The position numbers and the translations under genes were made by a program. A stretch of 64,000 nucleotides of DNA, taken from positions 5,784,601 through 5,848,600 of the forward strand of contig NC_066838.1 in the NCBI RefSeq assembly GCF_001640805.2. The letters run 5' to 3'. This DNA comes from Lates calcarifer. Lineage: Eukaryota > Chordata > Actinopteri > Centropomidae. The notes beneath the pieces were generated by a model. That model saw only the letters and a list, made by a program, of their open reading frames with translations. It ran no database searches and was not told where the DNA came from. Below, one piece after another: positions 52,920 through 64,000 of this stretch. Position 1 is the first letter of the stretch; each line of letters begins with the position of its first letter.

Positions 52920-55900
52920 GAAAAACTTTTCTTGCTCTATACAGTGCCACATGACATCAGCCTAATACATGTATTACTTACAAGAAGTCTCTTGCCTTTA
53001 ATGAAAGACTCACACTTGTAATCACACATTTGCTCTAAAGATAGAACCCAGCAAACCGGCACTCAGGCAGCAATCATATCATTTCCTCCAGAGACCGAAC
53101 ACTTGCAATGTTCCCCCCCTAGGTTTTTTTTCTTTCTTTACTAGCTTTTGCGTAGGTTGTTACCATAATAGAAAGCAAAGGTCCTGAACAGTGAGCTGCG
53201 ACCTCCCTAATTAAGACCAGTATTAAAGGGAAGCAGTAGTTGTCATGTTCTTCACTGGTTTTGGGAGGGAGCTGATTGTGCTTGAGGCGTACACTAATTA
53301 AATCTCCCATATGGCAACTTGTACCGTGTCCACACTGGAGGAGTCACTCATGTGAGAGACTGCTCCCTGGCAAATGAGACAAGAAGAGGCAGGAAACAAG
53401 GCTTTCCCTCAGTTGTTTTCAGATGAAGCAAAGCAGGATGAAGGCAGGAGAGAGCAAAGGGGGCAATGGATGAAAACAAAGAAGGGGAACAGACAATAAA
53501 AACTAAAGTATGCAGACTTTCCAGTTATTCCTTATTGACATCTTAGACAGCTACCATCCAGACAGGATTCACTCCTTTAAACAAAATGTGCCGCACAGAT
53601 GTGGTGACAGGGGGATCAGCAGGGAGGATGGTGGGAAGGAGCAACAAAGAGGTCCTTTCAGTCCAGGTCTCGCCTCATTCTCACCCAGGGTTGTATTGGC
53701 TGTCTTCATTGTTCCATCACAAAGCACACAGGTTTATTTGGAGAGAAAACTGGAAGCTTTCTCTGACCAGCATCATGACTGAGACACTGACTTCAGCAGA
53801 GCCAGAGTAGAAGATAGAACAGAACATAAACTGGGCACGCACACCAATCATGTCTGAGTTTACTCAAACTCATGATTTTTACAGTCTGGACTGTTATATT
53901 TTGAGAGCCTGATCAGAATCAACAACAAGAAATGGCCTAGAAAGAAGGTATGGCGGGTATAATTGGAAGGATGTTGGCATCTGATGGATGGCAGTTCATT
54001 GTACTTAGAAGGCCCAGCATCATAATTGGACAAACTGCAGTCTAGAGTTATTATCATATTCAGCCTTCTCTTGAGCCATTTACAGTAATGACCACCAATC
54101 AAGGTAACACCCTGCCAAGAAAACAGACAAGTCAGTCACATTTAGGAGAAGTTATAGCGAGCTGAATCTGACTTGTTTTGACTTCCTCCACAGCCTGAGT
54201 CTATACCTTGGCAAGATGACAGGTTACCAATACCCAAAGACAGCCACCAGTAATTCCATGTGACTTCTGTTAACCAGTCCTGAATGGCTTTACAATTTGG
54301 CAGGGTGTGCAAAACTAAAAGAGAGCCAATATGCCCAAGAAGCAAATGTGATTGCACCCTCAGATAACCCTCAGTATATTACAAGTCATGCATCATTAGT
54401 ATGTAGAGGGCAAAGCCTCAGAGATTTGCAAAGACACACTGACATTAAGGTTTGAGATGAATATTGAAAGAGCCATCATTTCCACTGTATGTGGCTAAGC
54501 CAGTTGTTATTGGAAACAAAAAAATCAATCATGAAAAACAAACACAGTAGTCATGACAAACATTGTAACTCTACTCTACCCACTGGACACAGTTGTTGAG
54601 CTCATTACTTGTTAATCAACATGCAGAGAGGCAGCAGGATATGGCTGATGGTCCTTGTTTACTTTCATATCTTCATCTCAGGTGACCTTTCTGCCTCTTT
54701 TCTGACATCGGCACATCGTCATCAGTGAGCCGAGGGCGTGTAATCATGTTGAGTGGAGGATCAGACATTGGTGAATAATATTTACAGGAATGATGAATAG
54801 CAATAACCGCGTCTGTGTTAGTCAAGATAGACAGATTTGTCTTTCTCTGATAAAGCTCACTGCCTAAAGCAAATTGTAGTCCTTATCTCCTTGGATATAT
54901 GTATGCTGTAGCCTTTCCTGTAGATGTTGCCCAAAAGAGCTCACATTAGATTGTGTGCATAAAATACCTGGTTACTCTCTAGTACCTAAAAATAGTGATG
55001 ACATCAATCAATGTGTTAATAATAATTGGTCAGAAGGGACACAAATTCATTTTATGATACCATTCGACTCATAATAATGAGTCAGAGTGGCTGCATGGTG
55101 GGGGCTCAGCTGCTGCACAGGGCACAGCAGACATATTGCACGTGATGGTCTTTTGTCACAGGGGTGATGGGCTTTTAGGGGAAACTGCTCATGATGCAAT
55201 CCCACAGGACACAAGTAGCAAAACCATGAAGCTCCTTGACAGACCACAAAGCAGCTGCCAAGTACAACACTAATTCAGAATTATACCACTGAAATTTCAG
55301 TATGGTAAAAGCCAGGGAAGTCCAACATACCTCATAAAAACACAGTCAAAAGTCATAATGAAAAAAATCGAAGATTCAAAATGACATGCTGCAAAATCTG
55401 AGGAAAAAATATAACAAGTGATAAAACATATTTTGAATAGGAAACATATTATTTCTGAATTGTAAAAGATATAATTGAGATATTTATGACTTATAATCTT
55501 GAACATTTTGCTTCATATTTTAATCATTATTAATCATAATGATTTCTTTCACTTTCAGGAGACAGACTATTTATTTTTCTTTTGCACTCGCATATACTTT
55601 TATTTTTGTAGCAATGTACAAAGTCTTGTTTTAACTCTTGGAATCTTATTCTGCATAAACCAATGTTCTCTCTATTACTCAGTAATTGTTCTAAATTATT
55701 TCCTACTTACTCACCCTCAAAAGCCTGTACCTGATCATTCCATTCATGACAGAAATACCTGCAGCAGCATGCTATTAAATCCTGACAGCAATATTCAGGT
55801 ATCAGTGAAATGTCACTGGTTATTAAAATTTCCTGGCTGGGTCTCTTCCCTTGTCAGGTGCATGATATACCTTACAAAGCCATGAAGCAATTAGTTAGGT

Positions 55901-58900
55901 GTACATTTCATGTTATGTAAATGGTCTAGACTAAAGTTGAAATGTTTAAACAAACTACTTTACTACTTTAGCCAAACAGATGAAGACCCTGGCCCTGGCT
56001 GTCTGCAGTCAAACATGTTCTCTCCTGGGTAAAAAAGGTGAGACATGTAACAAGTTGACTGATCTAATCTAAACCCTAGGATACAGTTCTAAATCACCCT
56101 GAGTTCCCAGAAACAAGTCTGTGTGCCTTACATAAGCATATTAGCTTTTTGTTAGCATTTTCACAGCCCCACACCCCTTCCTCTGCCCTCATTTACAAAT
56201 TGTGGAACAAGGGTGTTTTCACACTTGAACCATTGAGAGATTTTTCTGGACCCACAGTTTGGCCCAAGAGTTCAGTAAATTTACTGAAGTGTGAAAACCC
56301 TTGTCAAAACATGTGCAGTTCAGAAACATACTCTCAAGTCCACAGGAAATGTGGACCGTTATGGGACCGATCACACAATGTTTGTGTGGTTTAAGTCTGG
56401 ATTGTTATGAGCTCATTTAATTAAAGGTGCTGCTGCATGATGACATAACCTGGCAGGATTGTTAGTGCAATAAAATGCCTCTTCAGTACACAGTAGTGCA
56501 TAAGATGCAGATGACACAGACAGTCTCCTCTTTTGTCATGGATACATGATGCACAATCTGTCCACAGTTTCAAAGGATTCTTCTGCCAAAGCAGACATAT
56601 CTCTCCCTCTCAAATAACTGAAGAAATCAGCCAGGGACTCAAGTTGACCAAGTGTGAAACTGCCCTGACAGCAGTTTACAGAAAATATGTAAACTTGGTG
56701 AATGGGCACGTGACAAGTTGACGTAAAGTCAAGCTGAGTCACTGTCCACTTTGTTGCAACTAATTATGTGCAAGAAAAACTGAGAACAAGTTAAAAAACC
56801 CCAAACTGCAACAGAAGAAGTGTGCACGCATGTCTCTGCTGATGTGTTTGAGTGTGTGGCATGCAAGCAGGAAGTGAAACCAGAGCAATCACACAGAACA
56901 AAGGGTAACTCTTTTTTAGACACCTCAATCATTGAAAAGAATTTTGTTTCTTTTCAAGCAGATAGGCAGTGGTTCAACTCAGCAGGGAAGGAAAACAAAC
57001 AGTCTGCAGAGCAAAGCCGTGCCCCTCCACACAAAAGCAGCAGATGTCATTTCTGGACAGGAAGTGTGGCTTTTGTGAAAAGGAAGTATATGACATGTTT
57101 GACTGGCCGCTAACTCAACTGCGCTGCACTAACTCAAGTAAAGTCTGACAGTTTTGTACTAGCAGGCAACCGAACTGTAACAAACAAATAAATCACATTG
57201 TGTACCACACACTTGAAGTGAATTGAAAGTGCAGAATCATACACTAAAGCCACACTGTAATGACACTATGCTGTCTATGTTTTAAGGCACCAACAATTAC
57301 AAGTGGAACATTATGCTATTATTGCTATCAAAGAACAAATAGAGATGCGAAAGCATTCTTCATTATTTATTCCTTTACCACTTTACCACATATCATAGCA
57401 CTTTGCAGGCTGGCAAGACATCATCACCTGCCACCCCAGACAGTGCAATCACTGCTTAGCACCAATAACTGGTCTTGTCTCACGTAAGGCATCCAGTATC
57501 ATCTCATATGAGCAACAGCCAAAAGGTCAGATGTGGGTTGGGGGGATGCTAAATGTTGCGGTTTATCAGAGCGAAGAGGGGCCAGACAGTAAGGTGTGAA
57601 GATGCAGATGGACCATATGCTGGTGTGGGCTCAGTGTTCGCTCCACTGGACAGTAAGTAAGAGGCCTGCTGCCTTCACGTCTGCCTTGTCTGCCTCTAAA
57701 CAGTGTTTTCTACCTGCAGCTAAGCCAGCCACGCAACACAACACAGCATTAGATTCACTTTCTGTGAGTCTTAACTTTCACTATAACACTTTCATTTGGG
57801 TGGCAGAGTTCACAAAAGTACAAAAACACATCACTGTAAAGTTCACTACCCCAGACTGTGAAAAATGCATGAGTTCATCTAAAAATAATTTCTTAACACA
57901 AGAAACTCTACATAGTCATAATTGTAGAGGAAAACAGGGAAACAGGGAAATAACTAGAGAGAAGCAAGGAAATGTCATAATTGTCAAAGTGAGTCAAGTT
58001 GCGACATGGGAGTAAGTCAGATGTACAGTCAGGGTGGAAGCTGCTGGAGCTGCCGTCACGCTACTGGCAGGGGATGTTGCGTCAAGGGTCACTCACAATG
58101 AGAAGCAGCACATCCTTTTAATTTGCATGTTTACCTTCAGCAAAGGTTATCCGTATTAAACAGGGATTAATGGGAAAATGAATGTCTGGTACCTTGACTA
58201 GCAGTTTGGGAGCTGTGGCAGCATTATACTGGATTGCATTATCCAGTAAGCTAACTCTCAAATGTTGTCCAGAAAAACAAAGAAGAAAGGGTTGAAAAAA
58301 GAAGTACTAGTCTCCTAAATAACAAGACAAACTGAAGAAATAATGAGGGTTCACTAAAAAACAGGGCACATTTGTAGTTCGGAGTCTAGCATGTGTGCAC
58401 AAACAAATTCTTTCAATTTGTTAGATTTATTGAGCTAGTGGACAAAGAGATCAACATTAAAATATGGTCCGGATGAAACATGGACACAAACTGATATCTG
58501 TCACTGGCATTCACCTCACATCAGTTCACTCATGTTCATTAACCTCCATTTGGTAATTATACCAAATGGAGCTAGAGAAACAGATTTACTGAGATGTGAC
58601 ACTGACCTGATGGATTATGTACTTCCTGTTGGTCATAAGAGCAAATGTACAAATTTACATATAATATATGAGAAATCAGTAGCAAGATGATGTCATGTGT
58701 ACCCACATGTCAAATAGGTCTTTGACCATGGAATAAGTCATTTTATAGAGCAGCTTTATAACCGCATGTGTGTTTATTAATGGGTCAATCTAATGGCACC
58801 ATACACTACATATCATTGCTTTGATTTTGCCTCTCACTCTGTCAGCTTCTCCATAATGAAAATAAAGATGTTGTTAATGGGGAAAGAACTGGGCCGTTTT

Positions 58901-61900
58901 TCTGTTTGTCCATGGCTACATCAGCATTCAGCAACAATGCTGGGCCATCTCACTCAATTCAGATATCTCACAAGAGACCCCGTATATCAAGAACAAGTTC
59001 TAACACTTGTCAAAGTTTTTCCAGCGGGCCCTGAGAGCCCCTTTTCAATTCGCTTCGGTTCCCACACCTACTGAAACAACCCTCAAACAGACTCTCAGAT
59101 CCGCAGATTCAGGACTTTTCTATGTGAGTTCTCAGGTCACCAGCCTCAAACCTCTCTACCCCTCCTCATCCAAGAGAAAACAACAACAAGCTAAAAACAA
59201 TGTGTCCATTAAGAGTCTCTCTTTCTGGAGAGAGGATTTGGGTAGCCAGCCACAAAGGGAGACAGGGCAGTTTTGGAGAGGGGATGGGGGCCATTTTGGG
59301 GTCGACATGGCATGAAATTGAATAAATAAATGAAGAAATCCCCTCTTTGTGGCCTGAGTGCAGCAGAGCCAGAGAATGGCCCGTGGCGTTGCCACAATGA
59401 GGGACCCCAGTAAACCTTAGCAAACTTCTTTCTCTCTGAAGCCGTAATTCACATCTCTCCCAAACCCTCTAAAAACTCCCTCAGCTCCCCGTCCACCCTC
59501 CAACCAGTCCCTCACTGTCTTCCAAGAGAAACCCTTTTGGCAGAGCCAATCACCAAAACACAATGTCTTCTTTGAGTCTTGTCCTGTTTTTTTTTTCTCC
59601 CCCTCTCACTTACTTCCGCTTTGAAGAACTTTAAACTTGAAGGCTTTTTGAGTTGCTCACATGGGCGGAAACTAAACACTACAGGGGATGAGACAGTGTC
59701 TCAACCACATAGGACAGACAGACAGCACTGGACCAGAGACTTCCTGTTTAAGACTGCATTGATGGATGGTGCATATGATCAATTTGTGAAATTCTAATTT
59801 TCAGTGACAGTTGTGGTAAAAAGCTTATATCTGGCTGAACCCCTTTTAATTAATTAAAATTTTGCTTTCAAAATGTTTCACTAGTGCGAGAATTAGAATT
59901 TGTTTTTATCTACCAACTTGGCATGAAGCATTTAAAACTGGGGCTGGGGCATTTTCACCTTCTCATTTTGTTAGATGCTCCCAATTTCACAGTGGCTGCA
60001 TGTAATTAATGTGCTATAAATACCATTTATGATGTCTCCACTTTTTCAAGGTTGTTAGACAGCTGCTGTCACACAGTTACAGACTCACTCTCAATTCTGT
60101 CTCTCATTAAACATCTATAGGAACAAAACACACAACATGTGTTCTCACATACTCCTCTAATGACAGTGGGAATGGAAATAGCTCATGAAGCACATTAATG
60201 TTAATATTTGTTTCCCCATTTGAACAGCCAACAATTCAGGCTTGAACATCTGCTTCAACCTGTAAATCTGTGAAAATGGTCTAACTTTATCTCTATTTGA
60301 CAGGGAATGTTTTTAATTTCATCTCTACTGGTGCTGACACTAAATGTAGGTTTGTCTGGAAGTCCTTTTTCCGAGTGGCTTTCCTGTTGAGGGGTGACAT
60401 GTGGTGATCTGGAGATAACATCATGGACCAGATTGCAGAGGCCATCTGGACGTTTGGACGTGTGTTTTTTGGTGCTGACAGACGTAGGGATCACAGACTG
60501 GATCAGACTGTAGTGAGTGTGGTGTTGAGTGAGCCATCAGAGACCTGTGAAGTGTCCAACAGACCAAAGACCAGCTACAGAAAAAGATGTAATACGGCCA
60601 ATCATTTAAGCTAAACAGCGATTTCCAACATTTTCCATAATACCTGTATTCATGTGTGTTTCAGAACAAAAAACATGTGTTTGCTTTCATATATCTGACA
60701 TAACAAAGCAAAACCAAACTAAACATGCCACACCTGGCATTTAGCTTGGCAGACATAAACAGTGTCATGGGCACAGACAGAGAGAAAAACGTGGTAAAGA
60801 AACAAATAAGTATCCCACACAACATAATAATGGTCATTTCAATAATGGTGAGCAGCCGGTTAAAGCCATTTCTATAAAACTATTTTTCTAGTTCTGAAAC
60901 CACTGATGCAACTGACCTACATTCATTCAACTTCTCATTTTGGCAGCCGCTAATGCAACTAACACTCATCTTAGTTTCCACCTCTCAAAGTGATACTTCC
61001 AGGATCGTTCTGATTCATAATATTCCATCTTTGTGCAAGCAAAAGTACTGCAGACAGATAACAATTTGAGTGTGGCACAATTCTCACCTGTAACCATAAG
61101 ATAAAAAACAGTGCTGGGTAAAATCCCCATTAAACAAGGCCTCCATTCACTTACAGGTTTTTTTCTGTCACGTATCTATCTTGTAAAGGGTCATGTCACA
61201 GCCGGAGGCAAAAATGCCCCCAAAAACTGGCTGTGGTAATCCTTCATGTCAAAGTGTAGCAACATTTCCTAAAAGGTTTCCTGTCAGCATGTGAGAACAA
61301 AATCATCACGTTAACAGTTCAAGCGTGTATGACTCAAGCCTCTAATCGTGCCATGTTAGTTGGCAAAAATGTCATCACATTGAATGAATGCCAAAATGAA
61401 AGCCCTTCAGCAACCAGGCCCAAGAATTTATCAGCAGCTGTCATGAACAGTTAGAGCAACATAGTCAGCAGCCCCTTGAACTCATGGGGTCTAATGACAT
61501 AAAAAGGCAAAGATCTCCACTAACTGGTAAAGTGAATTTGTTTACTTTAGAGCTAATGTTTCAAGAACAAGTCAATTACAACCTAAGTTGTTTTCAACTG
61601 TTCTCTCTTGGAAAAAAAGAGTCAATCCAACAATGTTTTCGCTTCTATCTTTCTACCACCTTTACATCCTCACCACTCACACACGGTGAGCTCTGACACA
61701 CTTTTCACTCAATTTTGTCACAACACATAAATCAAAAGTCCCTCAAAGGAATGGGAATTCTAGGTTGACTAGAGAGAGTAGACCTGAGCCTGCAGACCTA
61801 AGGAACGATGAGACAAGAAATAACAGGAAAAGAAGCATGATTCATGGCAACATCGCCTACCCATGTATAAAATAAGAAGGATAAGATAGTTTAAGTTACT

Positions 61901-64000
61901 TTCAAAGACATTTGTAAAAGTGTTTTTGTACCATGGAACAACAATAGAAGACCTACTTAAAAGCATGTGGGGTAATGTGCACTGTGTGTGCGACACTGTC
62001 TCTTTGTCCCATTGTATCATGTGAACAGCTTCCTGGCTGGACAGCATACAGGCCAGGCATTTTGTCTGACCCGCCCTGATCGAGCAAGACTTCAATAGTC
62101 CAGTAATCTGACCCAGGCTTTATCAAACATCTTTGCCATGTTCCCTACATTCAAGAAGCTTTGTGTAAACATGTTCTATGGTTGTGTTTCTTGTTCAGAG
62201 TTTTCCTATCAGGAAAATGACCTCTGACCTCTAAAAGATGCCACACATCTGGTTGCATTTGAGAAAGCAAACAAACATTGTAATCCAGCAGCCACAGTCT
62301 GTAAAATAAATAGGAAGCTCCAAAGGGGAGAGACTGTGCCAAGACATTCTGCAGGTATCCATCCATCCCGTTCATTCACCCTCCAACAGTACACTCAAAA
62401 CCATGCTGCACAGCTACTGCCCCCAGTACCCACCCTGAGAAAGTATTTGTCCCAACTTTGTCCAGGTCATGATCTCCAAAGGGACATTAGAGTGCTCATG
62501 TTGCAGCGCTTTTACAATTCAGGCCAGGTCACCCATTGTATCATATATCAGCCTGTTGAAAAGCACTTCACGGAGCTTTGGTGTCTCTTATGGGTTGTTT
62601 GCTCCAGTCATCAAAAAGTCCTGAACAGTGCCTCTGCAAAGTCTCTTGAGCTGCATTCTTGACATTGCATGGTCTGATATCTGACACAGAAAAATCAGTG
62701 AGCTGATACAACGCCTGTCTGACCACTGATTCATGACTTTCTTACCTCCACAAACCTCAGATTCCACAGGACACACTCCTTAATTCATTTTAACCAAAGG
62801 GCGATTTCACTAAGTTCCAAGAACGTCCATCCATACTGGATGGTGTTATCCTATGCTAATTCATGGCTGTAGGAATCTACAAACATCTCTTGTGGAGGGA
62901 GGAGGGGTGGGGGTGTTTTTTTGACATCATGCCTCTGGGTGTTACAGTGGTTTAGACTTGTTAACTTGAATTCTTAAAATTCCTGCTGCAGTCTTATGCC
63001 TCAAAGAAATGGCTTATCAACACACATGACTAAAAAAAGCACTAATATTAAGTCAGAAACTGGCATTTATCCCCACTTATGCAAAACGCTTCATTGTAAT
63101 GAATTAGTCTGGCACAATAGCTGCACTGCATGGTACCAATTGTCCAGTAAGAAGGGGTGCACAGAGGCAACTTAAAACATTAACGTCATACAGTACATGT
63201 GCATCAAACACAAGGTCAGAGGTTTACGTACTGACTTTGGGTTAAGAGAGTGCTGTCACTCTTAGTATGCACACATGAACATGAACTCTAGCCAATAAAA
63301 AAGTTGAAAGCCTGTAGGTTATGGAAGATAACATTTAGCATGTCTGATTAAATGGTCCAATGTGTTAATGTCCCTCTCTTTTGCGTCATTTGAACACCAG
63401 CACATCAGTTTCAACTGAATACCACCTTGAAGGTTTGATTAATCTGGAAGTTAAAAGCTACAGGATGCAACTCTGCATCCTGTCTCTCAAGTCTTTCGAA
63501 GCAGCAAAGAGTTTAAAGCCCAGTAATAATAAAAACCCTCACAAAACCCCAGCAGCCTGCCATCGTAACTGTTCTACCTGCTGTTAGGACAGGCTGCTCC
63601 CCCCCCCTTTCATTCTTGCTATATATATGTGATGTGTGCCTGTGTTTGTATGACTTCAGCAGGGTTGAGGTTGCAGTGAGCTGAAACCACCAGCGCTGTG
63701 GCCAAGATGAGAGTTAGAATCTGAAGCTATTTATACCCCCCTAGCCCAGAGAAACTTGATGCTGGTCTTTCCCACCAAGTGGGGAGGGCTGGAGAGATGA
63801 AGCGGAGGAAAAAAAATAGAAAAAGTAAGGAAAGGGGTATACACAGGATCAAGTTTGGAAAGGAAGCTCAAGGCTAGCTTCCTGCATGTCTATCTTCCCG
63901 GGTACAGGTCAGATGTGTTGTGTGTTTGGGTGCATGTCATCCTGTTTGGTTAGCAAGTCTTGTCAACTGTGATAACAGATGGACAAAAGTCAGCAATAGA

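Larger units (their letters stand above)
51120..64000 (-). other. prex1: 5' part of prex1: first intron, more than 12.9 kb, no exon found
   Basis: I saw no sequence that could code the first DH segment (TERDY region) and no CpG-rich promoter on either strand, so the start exon lies further right. The interval holds a 28-unit TG repeat (51769-51824), a dispersed repeat that ends in TTTGGGTAAACTATCCC (about 52280-52919), a polyC run near 63600, and otherwise AT-rich unique-looking DNA. Short open frames in it have no recognisable domain. Confidence 0.75.

Noticed and set aside
57596..58015. 139-codon plus-strand open frame in the first intron
   Set aside because: No domain, no splice context and ordinary intron composition; this length is expected by chance in 13 kb.

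Overview
The window is vertebrate, almost certainly teleost, genomic DNA. It contains one large multi-exon gene on the minus strand, with short exons, GT-AG introns, many (CA/TG)n microsatellites and several dispersed-repeat families that look like those of spiny-rayed (percomorph) fishes. I see no bacterial or viral gene, no rRNA or tRNA gene, and no second protein-coding gene that I can support.

The gene is prex1, the PIP3- and G-beta-gamma-activated Rac guanine-nucleotide exchange factor P-Rex1. I placed 28 consecutive internal exons by translating the minus strand. Every junction keeps the reading frame and uses GT-AG sites, and the exons join into an uninterrupted stretch of 1194 codons plus one base (3583 nt). 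Transcription runs right to left. The first exon in the window (51054-51119) is in the DH domain, and the last (163-253) lies inside the C-terminal IP4P-like domain. Both ends of the gene are missing. The start-codon exon should lie beyond 64000, so the first intron is longer than 12.9 kb. The last part of the IP4P-like domain and the 3' end lie left of base 1. Human P-Rex1 has about 1659 residues (from memory), so roughly 70% of the protein is encoded here.

Layout in gene order: 51120-64000, first intron with no exon found; 41481-51119, DH domain (five exons); 35274-37718, PH domain (three exons); 25236-32095, first DEP domain; 18163-24461, second DEP domain; 11447-15597, two PDZ domains; 9976-10120, acidic linker; 163-9198, the IP4P-like part, including a serine-rich acidic insert with a PP1-docking type RVCF motif. 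Paralogue-specific motifs ([35 protein letters not shown]) fit P-Rex1 rather than P-Rex2.

The remaining DNA is intronic. Points that stand out are a pentameric pyrimidine microsatellite that forms the polypyrimidine tract of one acceptor (6069-6112), a long CA repeat 11 nt downstream of the PDZ1 exon donor (15453-15494), an 86-bp mini-intron with a perfect 14-bp palindrome, a sense-oriented retroelement-like tail with an AATAAA beside the DEP2 exon (22212-22311), and several dispersed repeats. I did not find a convincing undescribed system. The findings are mainly hypotheses about splicing and repeats.
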